Shown one piece after another: positions 19,430 to 31,689 of a stretch of DNA of 64,000 bases; position 1 is the stretch's first letter; every line of letters begins with the position of its first letter. The notes under the pieces were generated by a model. That model searched no databases and had not been told where the DNA came from. It saw nothing but the letters and a program-made list of their open reading frames with translations. Made by a program: the position numbers and the translations under genes. The stretch lies in the NCBI GenBank assembly GCA_037974335.1, contig CM075729.1, positions 111,210,437 through 111,274,436 on the forward strand. The letters run 5' to 3'. The DNA comes from Prionace glauca (taxonomy: Eukaryota; Chordata; Chondrichthyes; Carcharhiniformes; Carcharhinidae).

Positions 19430-19855
19430 TAATGAGGAAAAGTTGAGCAGGTTGGAATTTATTCATTGCAGTTTTAAAAAATGGGAGGTAATCTCATGGA
19501 ACATTAGCTTCTGATAGGGATTGATAGGGTCGATACTGAAAGATTCTTTCTGTAGGTGAGCAATAAAACATGAGGGCAAAACCTCAAGGTAAGAGGTGAA
19601 TCAGTTAACATGAAGAGAAATTTCTTCACTTAAAGGATTGTGAATCTTTGGGATTCTTTATCCCAGAGTATTGTGGATGCATCATTACTGAATATAAATG
19701 AGAAAGACAGATTTGTGGTGTCTCAGTGAATGGAATTTACAGAGAATAGGAGTGAAAATGGAGATGAGGTAGAAAATCAGCTATGATTCTGGTGAATGAT
19801 GGGACAGTCTCAAGAGGATGAAGGGATTATTCGTTCTGTTATCTCTCATGTTCTT
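19430..19855 (+). mobile_element. CR1-like LINE 3' fragment
   Basis: 'aggaaaagttgagcaggttg', 'agagaaatttcttcacttaa' and 'ggattctttatcccagagta' follow the C-terminal region, and the end 'atctctcatgttcttt' resembles the CR1 tail. Decayed. Confidence 0.6.
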
Positions 19856-19963
19856 TACTGACTGAGGATTACTATCTAACCCTGGCACTTCCAACTCACA
19901 ACTCATCACCCACAGAAGTCACTGCACACAGGGGGCCAGCACTATCGGAAGCACTGTGACATT

Positions 19964-22900
19964 GTCCCTCATTGTGTGAGCTGTGTCCTGTACTGATACT
20001 GTCCGTCTCAGGGTGTGAGGTGTGTCCTGAACTGATACTGTCCCTCTCAGTGTGTGAGCTGTGTCCTGTACTGATACTGTCTCTCTCAGTGTGTGAGCTG
20101 TGTCCTGTACTGATACTGTCTCTCTCAGTGTGTGAGCTGTGTCCTGTACTGATACTGTTCCTCTCAGTGTGTGAGCTGTGTCCTGTATTGATACTGTCCC
20201 TCTCAGTGTGTGAGCTGTGTCCTGTACTGATACTGTCCCTCTCAGTGTGTGAGCTGTGTCCTGTACTGATACTGTCCCTCTCTGTGTGTGAGCTGTGCCC
20301 TGTACTGATACTGTCCCACTCAGTGTGTGAGCTGTGTCCTGTACTGATACTGTCTCTCTCAGTGTGTGAGCTGTGTCCTGTACTGATACTGTCTCCCTCA
20401 GTGTGTGAGCTGAGTCCTGTACTGATACTGTCCCTCTCAGTGTGTGAGCTGTGTCCTGTACTGATACTGTCTCTCTCAGTGTGTGAGCTGTGTCCTGTAC
20501 TGATACTGTCCCTCTCAGAGTGTGAGCTGTGTCCTGTACTGATACTGTCCCTCTCAGTGTGTGAGCTGTGTCCTGTACTGATACTGTCCCTCTCAGTGTG
20601 TGAGCTGTGTCCTGTACTGATACTGTCTCTCTCAGTGTGTGAGCTGTGTCCTGTACTGATACTGTCTCTCTCAGTGTGTGAGCTGTGTCCTGTACTGATA
20701 CTGTCTCTCTCAGTGTGTGAGCTGTGTCCTGTACTGATACTGTCCCTCTCAGTGTGTGAGCTGTGTCCTGTACTGATACTGTCCCTCTCAGTGTGTGAGC
20801 TGTGTCCTGTACTGATACTGTCTCTCTCAGTGTGTGAGCTGTGTCCTGTACTGATACTGTCCCTCTCAGTGTGTGAGCTGTGTCCTGTACTAATACTATC
20901 CCTCTCAATGTGTGAGCTGTGTCCTGTACTGATACTGTCCCTCCCTGTGTGTGAGCTGTGTCCTGTACTGATACTGTCCCTCTCAGTGTGTGAGCTGTGC
21001 CCTGTACTGATACTGTCCCTCCCTGTGTGTGAGCTGTGTCCTGTACTGATACTGTCCCTCTCAGTGTGTGAGCTGTGTCCTGTACTGATACTGTCTCTCT
21101 CAGTCTGTGAGCTGTGTCCTGTACTGATACTGTCCCTCTCAGTGTGTGAGCTGTGTCCTGTACTGATACTGTCTCTCTCAGTGTGTGAGCTGTGTCCTGT
21201 ACTGATACTGTCCCTCTCAGTGTGTGAGCTGTGTCCTGTACTGATACTGTCTCTCTCAGTGTGTGAGCTGTGTCCTGTACTGATACTGTCTCTCTCAGTG
21301 TGTGAGCTGTGTCCTGTACTGATACTGTCCCTCTCAGTGTGTGAGCTGTGTCCTGTACTGATACTGTCCCTCTCAGTATGTGAGCTGTGCCCTGTACTGA
21401 TACTGTCTCTCTCAGTGTGTGAGCTGTGTCCTGTACTGATACTGTCCCTCTCAGTGTGTGAGCTGTGTCCTGTACTGATACTGTCTCTCTCAGTGTGTGA
21501 GCTGTGTCCTGTACTGATACTGTCCCTCTCAGTGTGTGAGCTGTGTCCTGTACTGATACTGTCTCTCTCAGTGTGTGAGCTGTGTCCTGTACTGATACTG
21601 TCCCTCCCTGTGTGTGAGCTGTGTCCTGTACTGATACTGTCCCTCCCTGTGTGTGAGCTGTGTCCTGTACTGATACTGTCCCTCTCAGTGTGTGAGCTGT
21701 GTCCTGTATTGATACTGTCCCTCCCTGTGAGTGAGCTGTGTCCTGTACTGATACTGTCTCTCTCAGTGTGTGAGCTGTGTCCTGTACTGATACTGTCCCC
21801 TCCTTGTGTGTGAGCTGTGTCCTGTACTGATACTGTCCCTCTCAGTGTGTGAGCTGTGTCCTGTACTGATACTGTCTCTCTCAGTGTGTGAGCTGTGTCC
21901 TGTACTGATACTGTCCCTCTCAGTGTGTGAGCTGTGTCCTGTACTGATACTGTCCCTCTCAGTGTATGAGCTGTGTCCTGTACTGATACTGTCTCTCTCA
22001 GTGTGTGAGCTGTGTCCTGTACTGATACTGTCCCTCTCAGTGTGTGAGCTGTGTCCCGTACTGATACTGTCTCTCTCAGTGTGTGAGCTGTGTCCTGTAC
22101 TGATACTGTCCCTCTCAGTGTGTGAGCTGTGTCCTGTACTGATACTGTCCCTCTCAGTGTGTGAGCTGTGTCCAGTACTGATACTGTCTCTCTCAGTGTG
22201 TGAGCTGTGTCCTGTACTGATACTGTTCCTCTCAGTGTGTGAGCTGTGTCCTGTATTGATACTGTCCCTCTCAGTGTGTGAGCTGTGTCCTGTACTGATA
22301 CTGTCCCTCTCAGTGTGTGAGCTGTGTCCTGTACTGATACTGTCCCTCTCTGTGTGTGAGCTGTGCCCTGTACTGATACTGTCCCACTCAGTGTGTGAGC
22401 TGTGTCCTGTACTGATACTGTCTCTCTCAGTGTGTGAGCTGTGTCCTGTACTGATACTGTCTCCCTCAGTGTGTGAGCTGAGTCCTGTACTGATACTGTC
22501 CCTCTCAGTGTGTGAGCTGTGTCCTGTACTGATACTGTCTCTCTCAGTGTGTGAGCTGTGTCCTGTACTGATACTGTCCCTCTCAGAGTGTGAGCTGTGT
22601 CCTGTACTGATACTGTCCCTCTCAGTGTGTGAGCTGTGTCCTGTACTGATACTGTCCCTCTCAGTGTGTGAGCTGTGTCCTGTACTGATACTGTCTCTCT
22701 CAGTGTGTGAGCTGTGTCCTGTACTGATACTGTCTCTCTCAGTGTGTGAGCTGTGTCCTGTACTGATACTGTCTCTCTCAGTGTGTGAGCTGTGTCCTGT
22801 ACTGATACTGTCCCTCTCAGTGTGTGAGCTGTGTCCTGTACTGATACTGTCCCTCTCAGTGTGTGAGCTGTGTCCTGTACTGATACTGTCTCTCTCAGTG

Positions 22901-25190
22901 TGTGAGCTGTGTCCTGTACTGATACTGTCCCTCTCAGTGTGTGAGCTGTGTCCTGTACTAATACTATCCCTCTCAATGTGTGAGCTGTGTCCTGTACTGA
23001 TACTGTCCCTCCCTGTGTGTGAGCTGTGTCCTGTACTGATACTGTCCCTCTCAGTGTGTGAGCTGTGCCCTGTACTGATACTGTCCCTCCCTGTGTGTGA
23101 GCTGTGTCCTGTACTGATACTGTCCCTCTCAGTGTGTGAGCTGTGTCCTGTACTGATACTGTCTCTCTCAGTCTGTGAGCTGTGTCCTGTACTGATACTG
23201 TCCCTCTCAGTGTGTGAGCTGTGTCCTGTACTGATACTGTCTCTCTCAGTGTGTGAGCTGTGTCCTGTACTGATACTGTCCCTCTCAGTGTGTGAGCTGT
23301 GTCCTGTACTGATACTGTCTCTCTCAGTGTGTGAGCTGTGTCCTGTACTGATACTGTCTCTCTCAGTGTGTGAGCTGTGTCCTGTACTGATACTGTCCCT
23401 CTCAGTGTGTGAGCTGTGTCCTGTACTGATACTGTCCCTCTCAGTATGTGAGCTGTGCCCTGTACTGATACTGTCTCTCTCAGTGTGTGAGCTGTGTCCT
23501 GTACTGATACTGTCCCTCTCAGTGTGTGAGCTGTGTCCTGTACTGATACTGTCTCTCTCAGTGTGTGAGCTGTGTCCTGTACTGATACTGTCCCTCTCAG
23601 TGTGTGAGCTGTGTCCTGTACTGATACTGTCTCTCTCAGTGTGTGAGCTGTGTCCTGTACTGATACTGTCCCTCCCTGTGTGTGAGCTGTGTCCTGTACT
23701 GATACTGTCCCTCCCTGTGTGTGAGCTGTGTCCTGTACTGATACTGTCCCTCTCAGTGTGTGAGCTGTGTCCTGTATTGATACTGTCCCTCCCTGTGAGT
23801 GAGCTGTGTCCTGTACTGATACTGTCTCTCTCAGTGTGTGAGCTGTGTCCTGTACTGATACTGTCCCCTCCTTGTGTGTGAGCTGTGTCCTGTACTGATA
23901 CTGTCCCTCTCAGTGTGTGAGCTGTGTCCTGTACTGATACTGTCTCTCTCAGTGTGTGAGCTGTGTCCTGTACTGATACTGTCCCTCTCAGTGTGTGAGC
24001 TGTGTCCTGTACTGATACTGTCCCTCTCAGTGTATGAGCTGTGTCCTGTACTGATACTGTCTCTCTCAGTGTGTGAGCTGTGTCCTGTACTGATACTGTC
24101 CCTCTCAGTGTGTGAGCTGTGTCCCGTACTGATACTGTCTCTCTCAGTGTGTGAGCTGTGTCCTGTACTGATACTGTCCCTCTCAGTGTGTGAGCTGTGT
24201 CCTGTACTGATACTGTCCCTCTCAGTGTGTGAGCTGTGTCCAGTACTGATACTGTCTCTCTCAGTGTGTGAGCTGTGTCCTGTACTGATACTGTCTCTCT
24301 CAGTGTGTGAGCTGTGCCCTGTACTGATACTGTCCCTCTCAGTGTGTGAGCTGTGTCCTGTACTGATACTGTCTCTCTCAGTGTGTGAGCTGTGTCCAGT
24401 ACTGATACTGTCTCTCTCAGTGTGTGAGCTGTGTCCTGTACTGATACTGTCCCTCTCAGTGTGTGAGCTGTGTCCTGTACTGATACTATCCCTCTCAGTA
24501 TGTGAGCTGTGTCCAGTACTGATACTGTCTCTCTCAGTGTGTGAGCTGTGTCCTGTACTGATACTATCCCTCTCAGTGTGTGGGCTGTGTCCTGTACTGA
24601 TACTGTCCCTCTCAGTGTGTGAGCTGTGTCCTGTACTGATACTGTCCCTCCCTGTGTGTGAGCTGTGTCCTGTACTGATACTGTCTTTCTCAGTGTGTGA
24701 GCTGTGTCCTGTACTGATACTGTCCCTCTCAGTGTGTGGGCTGTGTCCTGTACTGATACTGTCCCTCTCAGTGTGTGAGCTGTGTCCTGTACTGATACTG
24801 TCCCTCTCAGTGTGTGAGCTGTGTCCTGGACTGATACTGTCCCTCTCAGTGTGTGGGCTGTGTCCTGTACTGATACTGTCCCTCTCAGTGTGTGAGCTGT
24901 GTCCTGTACTGATACTGTCCCTCCCTGTGTGTGAGCTGTGTCCTGTACTGATACTGTCCCTCTCAGTGTGTGAGCTGTGTCCTGTACTGATACTGTCTCT
25001 CTCAGTGTGTGAGCTGTGTCCTGTACTGATACTGTACCTCTCAGTGTGTGAGCTGTGTCCTGCACTGATACTGTACCTCTCAGTGTGTGAGCTGTGTCCT
25101 GTACTGATACTGTCCCTCTCAGTGTGTGAGGTGTGTCCTGTACGGATCCTGTCCCTCTCAGTGTGTGAGCTCTGTACTGTACTTGATTTG
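19964..25190. repeat. 39-bp minisatellite, about 134 copies
   Basis: The unit begins CTCAGTGTGTGAGCTGTGTC and ends CTGTACTGATACTGTCCCT. Because 39 is 13 codons, several frames on both strands stay open for hundreds of codons (plus: 613, 691 and 441; minus: 1,026 and 1,160), all of simple repeat sequence. Units differ by a small set of variants (TCC/TCT, CTCAG/CCTGT). A 40-bp unit (CCCCTCCTT) occurs at about 21,800 and 23,868. Confidence 0.97.
20110..24250. repeat. 2,068-bp tandem duplication inside the 39-bp array
   Basis: The same rare unit variants recur in the same order 2,068 bp apart: TGTTCCTCTC at 20,157/22,225, ACTAATACTATCC at 20,889/22,957, and the 40-bp unit at 21,793/23,861. 2,068 is 53x39+1. 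The two halves (about 20,110-22,180 and 22,180-24,250) look nearly identical, so the duplication is recent or an assembly effect. Confidence 0.85.
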
Positions 25191-27067
25191 AAAAAGTGAA
25201 TAGCTGATCAGGCAGAGTTAAATTGAAAGGTAAAATGGTGCACAAAGAAAAAGTATTTGGAGATTGGATGCTTGGATAAGATTAGGGATATTGGAATGAT
25301 TGGGAGAAAGTCGACAGGAAGAAACAAATAATGAGAGATCACGGAGATGTGAGACCAAAGATTAGATTATTGAATCAGGATGAAGAAATGGATCTCGCTG
25401 CTTTTCAGAAATGGGCTGTTGATGTCTGGTTGGTGGAATATCAGAAGCAGGTTCGAAAAAAGAAATGAAACACTGTCGCTGTAAGAGTGGGTCAGAGGCT
25501 GGGAATTTGGTGGAGAGTAACTCAGCTCCTGGGCAAAAGTGCTATTTCGGAAGTCGGTACAGACTCGAGGGGCCGAATGGCCTCCTTCTGCACTGCAAGG
25601 ATTCTATGGTTGATCGATGGTTGAGTTCATTCAGACAACAACTGAAGAGAGGGAGAGGGGAGGGGAGCGGGAGATTGTTGATGTTCTGTGAATTCTGTGT
25701 TGAAGTTGGAAAATTGTGGGTGAACTGAGGCAGTTTGATGCTGTTGTCCGGATTGTAACCGCGGGGAGACAGACCTGGGGCAATGCCATTGAGATGATGG
25801 AAAATGAGCTGCCGGATTGACTGTTGTCGGAAAGAGAGAAAGTTCAAATAAGTTTCAAATCAAAACCGGGACTGAAGCGGATCCTCGGCTTCCGAGTGGG
25901 AGAAATTAAACAGGAAAATTACAGTGAAATAGAAATGAGAGTGAGTGAAAGGAATTTCAGATTGTGCCCCCAGAATTGAGAAAATAAAATAAGTTTTACT
26001 TTTTAAGTGGAAGAAGTTTGTAGAAGTTTTGGAATTGAAACACACTCTGTTGGAAACTTTGCCCCCTGTTGTTTCAATGTAACAATCTTCAATGTTTCCT
26101 TTTCTGTTATTTGTGAAACGCGGTTTTCCCTTAATTTCAATAACAGACATTAGTGAAGAAAGAAGATGTGATGGAATTTATTTTATCCCCTTTTAAAAGG
26201 CACGTGCTATATTTGTAAGGTTGAAAAGATCCAGAGTGAAACTTGAAGTGATGTGAGAAAGAATTGTGTGTACAGATGTGTGTGTGTAAATGTCCTGTTA
26301 GTGAATGAGGAAAGGCTGTGTGAATGCTCTGCATTGCTGTTCCTTCAGAGCGGCTCCAACTCTGATGTGTTCTCCTGAAAATGGTTAGGTCTAAAGGGGG
26401 AGAACAGTTTAAAAGTTTTGAAACTGAAAACTTGTTACCGCTTTAATGAAACTCTATTGAAACGCGTGAAACATGTGGATTTCTAATCCAGATACAAATC
26501 CACATCTGTCAGAGTGGAGTCGTTTCTTTAAAGCTTTGACGGTGTAATTTCGAATTGAGGAGCTGAATTTAAGGTGATTGTTGGTGGATTATTCTTGTGT
26601 TTAAAATCTTCATAAAAACCACCTTGAGGAACAATTGGAACTTTATTTTCTAATCCAAATTGCTCCAAGGTTTTTGCTCCGAAATATCCAGGTTGAAATG
26701 ATGAATCCAGAAGACTTGAAGAAATATTTTTGTTCTGCTGAAACCGCCATTACTCTGAGAACATTGTAACCCAGTCTCTTTTCAAAATCAGAGTGACAGT
26801 GAATTCCTTCACCAAACATGTTTTAATTTAGAATTAACCCATTCACCTCCGAGCACAATAAACCTTTTCTGTTTCATAAACTCACACACATTCGCACAGG
26901 TAACAATTGTGTCCAATACTGCAAAGTGTAACAATATTTCCAACAGTTACAAGAATTGGAAACTTAGCTGCAGACACCAATTTGTACAAAGGCTTTGATA
27001 TTTCAAAGATATTTGTGATTTGTCAAGACAGAGTGCTTGGAAATGGGAGATCTTAACTTGAGCACAC
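25191..27067. other. Mostly unique sequence; short SINE tail at 25,540-25,620
   Basis: The only recognisable item is a SINE/LINE tail phrase 'ggggccgaatggcctccttc'. AT-rich from 25,900. Open frames of 60-100 codons show no domains. Its duplicate, if any, would lie left of the window. Confidence 0.4.
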
Positions 27068-27855
27068 TTTCCAATGGAGTTTTTGTTGAAGTATTTTATC
27101 ACTTTCACAAGTCGGCTTCCATTAACACTGCAATTGTGACTGTGAAAATCCCCTCGTGGCCACACTCAGGCACCTGTTGTTGAGGGAGAATTTAGCATGG
27201 TCAAAGTACCGAACCAGCACATCTTTTGGACTGTGGGAGGCAACCCACACAGACACGGGCAGAACGTGCAGACTCCACACAGGCAGTGACCCAAGCTGGG
27301 CATTGAAGCTGGGTCCTTGGTGCTGCCCATCGCACTCACTTATAGAAACATGAAAAAAGGGCATAAGAAATTGAAATTCACAAATTCATTACATGTCAAT
27401 TAATACTTTAAAATGCTGAAGGAGAAATTTGCTGGGATTTAAAACACACTTTAGCTCCTTTCTATGTTTGTTCTGAAGTAAACTATGCATAGGACTATCT
27501 CAATTTGAGATGATTTGAAAAATGTAAGTATCATTTAATCTGCTTAAATAATGACATGTCATCTAAGATATGGAGCAAACATGTTGTCCCAGAAATCAAA
27601 TTCAATGTCAAAAAATTATATTTGATTGTCAATATTATCCAGGGCTCCCAGTTGAGATCGGATGGAAAATAATGGGATGTTTCTCCAAGAAGAGTGATTG
27701 AGAGAGAGATGTAGTGTTAGGAAACATACACACTGCACACATATTAGCATCATCATGGGTGTAATCTGGTACTGAGATATATTTTACAGAAAGGAAAATA
27801 GTTTAGACTGGTAATTTGCTGACCAATTCTTGGTGATGTTCGTGCCCTTGTATAG
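27068..27855. repeat. Segmental duplication, copy B (partner 1-785)
   Basis: Aligns with 1-785 from 'aatggagtttttgttgaag' through the SINE to 'gtgatgttcgtgcccttgta'. It lacks the plus-strand SINE found at 788-1,075 next to copy A. Confidence 0.85.
27080..27335 (-). repeat. tRNA-derived SINE within duplication copy B
   Basis: Same SINE insertion as at 20-275 with the same flanking word 'gtttttgttgaagtatttta', which shows it was present before the block was duplicated. Confidence 0.8.
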
Positions 27856-28374
27856 AGGAAGGTTTCTAACCAGGTAATAAGATTTTTAACAGGTTCCTTA
27901 ACTCCCCTCTCCCACCCCGCCATGCCAAGAAATAATGTTGGGAAATGAGTGTCATTCCATTATGTGTATTGTAGAACTATACAATCAGTGAGGAGAAGCT
28001 TTAGCCTGAGTGAGACAGAGACCAAAGGAGTAAATTTGGGTATGTGGTTCCAAGTGGAAATTTAACTCTCAAATCTTTTGCACATTCAGTTTTAGAGGAA
28101 AGGCCAAATGCCGAGGTAAAACCGGCAGCCTTCAAGTAAGTTAAATAGCCTAGCTGCCCCGGGTTTTCTGCAGATGTGTATCTTTTGTGAAAACCATTGT
28201 TGGAAGGTGAAAACAGAAGTAAAAGTCAGCAAGCACACCCATAGTACCCCTGCAATAGCCATTTTACAGGTATAGCTCAAATCTCTCTCTCACTGACTGT
28301 GGAATTCAGACAAGTCAGCAAGGAATGCACCTGAAAAGAAAACTGGGAAGCTTCACAAACTACAGAAGAATGGA
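27856..28374. other. No recognised feature
   Basis: Sequence between the duplication edge and the assembly gap; no gene or named repeat seen. Confidence 0.35.
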
Positions 28375-28474
28375 NNNNNNNNNNNNNNNNNNNNNNNNNN
28401 NNNNNNNNNNNNNNNNNNNNNNNNNNNNNNNNNNNNNNNNNNNNNNNNNNNNNNNNNNNNNNNNNNNNNNNNNN
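28375..28474. other. Assembly gap, 100 N
   Basis: Exactly 100 unknown bases, the usual size of a placeholder for a gap of unknown length. Confidence 0.99.
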
Positions 28475-28670
28475 TCACGTGCTCACTGAGCTAATCTGTC
28501 ACCAGGGATCTGGCCACCAAACAAACTGCCATCACCAGGGATTCAGTCACCGAACTAACAATGATCAAGTCATCAAGCAATCTGTTGTCACCAGGGATCC
28601 AGTCACTGAGCAAGCTGCCATCACCATGGATCCGGTCACTGAGCAAACTGCCAATGTGGGGGATCCAGAA
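28475..28670. repeat. ~35-bp tandem repeat beside the gap
   Basis: Imperfect units of 'gccatcaccagggatccagt' plus 'cactgagcaaact', about five copies. The array probably continues into the gap. Confidence 0.75.
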
Positions 28671-29439
28671 TGATGAAAGCCTTATCAATGAAACCCTTTA
28701 TAATTAAGGGAGAGTTTTACCATTGGCTCTTAACAAAGAGGAGACTGGGGAAATAGGCACACCTACACCAGTAGAGAGTAGTAAGGAGATTGAACTGAAA
28801 GGAACACATGAGCTTGCAGGATTTCTCTACGCACACCACTTGCACCTTGTATAAAAATGCCAAAGTCATCTAGTCTGAAATTTCCATGCAATTCCTGGTC
28901 CATGAGCCATTCACCCCTGAAAGAAATACTTAAGATATTGCATGCTGACATGGCCTCTCATGGTCTGACAGATGATGTCCCAGTGGAAGTGTGCCTTTTG
29001 CTTTCTTCCTGTTTAAAAAGAGCTCGAGCTTTTTTCTTGGAGAAGAGCCTAGATGTGTTGTAAATTCACTGAAGGACATATCCAAAAGAGCATCTGAGGA
29101 GCCAGGTTAGTCCTAAAACCTGCACCTTCTCACTTTCAATTTTTAAAAAATGTTTTGCGCAGTTTGCTTTCCAGTTTCCCAGACCTCCATGCCTTCTGCA
29201 ATAATTGCTTCAGAGTTTACTCAGAAGAATGTGAAAATGAGAGATGTTAGAGTCACACAAATTAAGCACACTCCTGCCTAATCAATACATTACATTACTT
29301 TCAGTGAGGTTGGGAGGAATGCCTCCAAACTGACAAGACTGTAATTAAGTGCTGCCCTTTCTAATTCACCTTGTTCCCCCCTGCCCCCCCCCCCCCCCGC
29401 ACACAGTCCCCAGCACATCCCCTCCCTCCCCCCACACAG
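28671..29439. other. No recognised feature; C-run at 29,377-29,399
   Basis: No coding exon recognised. The 68-codon plus frame at 28,857 has no familiar motif. Confidence 0.35.
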
Positions 29440-29760
29440 TGCATCTTACGGATGGTATATATGGCTGCCACTGTTCGGCATTGGTGGAGAGAGTAAATGA
29501 TTTGTTGGAGGGTTAACAATCAAGCGGGCTGCTTTGCTCTTCTTGAGCATCATTGGGGCTGCACTGATGCAGAGAAGATCAAATGACTGACTTATGACTT
29601 GTCGATAGATGAGGCATTGGGGAACCAGGAGTTGAGTCACTCACCACAAGATTCCTAGCCTAGTTGAAGCCTAAAATCAGCCCTGATTGTATTGAAAGCC
29701 AGAGTGGGCCTTATGGGCTATGTGGTCTACTCCTGCTTCTATTTCTTGTGTTCTCATGAT
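29440..29760 (-). mobile_element. LINE fragment (Jockey/L2-like), then a CR1 tail
   Basis: 29,440-29,665 is the complement of an RT C-terminal segment ('caatcaagcgggctgctttg', 'gagtcactcaccacaagatt') seen also at 38 kb and 52.6 kb. 29,690-29,760 is a plus-strand CR1-like 3' tail ('tggtctactcctgcttctat'). Confidence 0.6.
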
Positions 29761-30045
29761 TTTATTACAGAGACTAGACAGGAAATAAAACAGACCATTG
29801 GGCCCATTGAATCTGTGCTGGGCCCAACATTTTATTGAACTCACCTCAGCTTTTCAGCACATTGTTATTCACTTTCCTCTCGCACCATTGTCTTCTTTCC
29901 CTTGGCGAAATTTTCCTCAAAATCTGGTGTTAGTGAATGCCACCTTCTCACTAGCCTGAGAATAGGCTCGTTACTACCCTATTGGATATTTCGTGTAATC
30001 TTTTTGACGCTAGTTTTTGACTCTCCCAGAAGGGGAGACATCCAA

Positions 30046-30720
30046 AGAACAAAGAACAGTACAGTACCCAAAAAAAAACAGTACAGTACAGCACAGGAAC
30101 AGGCCCTTCGGCCCTCCAAGCTCGTGCTGATCTTGATGCCGTAATTAATCTAAAAAGAAAATTCTGCCCTTACTTGGTCTGTATCCCTCTATTCCTTCCC
30201 TATTCATGTACCCATCCAGCTGCCTCTTAAGTGTTGCTAATGTGCCTGCTTCCACCACCTCCTGTGGCAGCACATCCCAAGCACCCACCACACCCCGCCT
30301 GAAAAAGACTTCTCTTGCTCCTCCCTCTTAAACTTCCCCCCTCTCACCTTGAACATCTGCCCTCTTGTAATGAACACTTCCACCCAGAGAAAAAGCCTCT
30401 GACGATCCACCTCTCATAATTTAATACACCTCTATCAGGTCTTCCCTCAGTCTCTGTCTTTCCACTGAAAACAATTCGAGTTTAATCAACTTCTTCGAGA
30501 CCAGGCAACATCCTGATGAACCTTCTTTGCACTCTTCCCAAAGCTCCCATGTCCTTCCACCTCTAACTTGCTCAAGACTTTCAGAGTGTCAAAAACCTCA
30601 GTTAGGTTCCCCCAGCTCTTCTCTATTCACAAAAAGTAAATCTGATAGGTTCAATATTTCCTGATAATCTCCGAGATCTAAACTCTTTCAGCTCTGGTAG
30701 TGTACATATAAGTATTGGGA
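30046..30720 (-). mobile_element. CR1-like LINE, 3' end at left
   Basis: Starts with the complement of the (TTCTTTG)n tail and 'caggaacaggcccttcggcc', then coding complement ('ccaccacctcctgtggcagc', 'ctctatcaggtcttccctca'). Frames decayed. Confidence 0.75.
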
Positions 30721-30779
30721 ATAACAAATCCATGCACTACACTCTTTAGCAACCATCCCCTTTCAACTGTTTAGCCAAA

Positions 30780-31195
30780 TGTCTGAGACCAAAAGGAGGT
30801 TGCTCACACTTTTCATGTTCTATTTGACCCCGAGGTCATACATACATTTCCACACGATTGCTAAAACTGTCTGCGTGACATCAAAGACTTCATCCCCTCC
30901 TTCAGCTCATCTGATGCTGAAATATTTGCCCGTGACTTTGCTACCCCTGAACTTGACTGTTCAAGCACACTTCTGTGGGTCACCAATCATTGAATCCTTA
31001 CAGTGCTGGAGGAGACCGTTTAGTCCATTGAGTCTGCACTGATTGTCTGATCCCCTAAGCCTAACCCTGTAGCCTTATATATTTACCCTACTAATCCCCC
31101 TAACCAAGGAACAATTTAGAATGGCCAATCACCTTTACCCTGCATCTCTTTGGACAGTGGGAGGAAACCGGAGCAGCCAGAGGAAGCCCATGCAG
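30780..31195. repeat. LINE fragment joined to a minus SINE
   Basis: 30,780-30,985 is a plus LINE fragment ('gagaccaaaaggaggttgct', 'ctattt gaccccgaggt'). At 30,985 it is interrupted by a minus SINE ('tcattgaatccttacagtgc' to 'gaggaaaccggagcagccag'). Confidence 0.6.
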
Positions 31196-31345
31196 AAAAA
31201 GAACAAAGAAAATTACAGCACAGGAACAGGCCCTTCGGCCCTCCAATCCTGCACCAATCATGCTGCCTGACTGAACTAAAATCCCCAACCTTTCTGGGGA
31301 TCATATCCCTCTATTCCCTTCCTATTCATGTACTTGTTCCTTAGA
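31195..31345 (-). mobile_element. CR1-like LINE 3' end inserted in SINE
   Basis: 'aaaaagaacaaagaaaattacag' tail complement followed by 'ggaacaggcccttcggccct'. It is joined directly to the SINE word 'aggaagcccatgcag', so it landed inside the SINE. Confidence 0.7.
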
Positions 31346-31660
31346 CAGCTTCATGTACTTGTTCCTTAGACAGCATCTCCTAAAGCCACAACCACTAACC
31401 TCTAGAAGGGCATGGTCAACAAATACACAGGATTATCACCACCCAGAGGCTCTCCTCCAAGTCACTCACCCCATCCTGACTTGGAAATTTATCACCATTC
31501 CTTCACCCTGGATGGGTCAAAATCTTGGAATTCCCTCCCTAACTACTATGTGTGTACCTGCACATCAGAACTGCAGCAGCTCAAGAAGGCAGGTCACCAT
31601 CACCTTCTCAAGGCAACTCAGCATGGCAAAATAAATGCTGACTGAGCCACACTGAATCCC
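31346..31660 (+). mobile_element. LINE 3' end (Jockey/L2-like)
   Basis: Encodes the end of an RT protein: a DLEIYHHSFTLDGSKSWNSL-like run, then QQLKKAGHHHLLKATQHGK. Copies of the same segment lie at 32,241-32,585 and 39,750-40,045. The 22-bp phrase at 31,327 is repeated at 31,351. Confidence 0.7.
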
Positions 31661-31689
31661 ATGAATTAATCACAAAATCTCCATGTTCC

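Noticed and set aside
19972-25245. Long frames of 613, 691, 441, 1,026 and 1,160 codons as repeat proteins
   Set aside because: All are translations of one 39-bp unit. Openness on several frames of both strands follows from unit length and composition, and there is no start context, splice signal or conserved domain.
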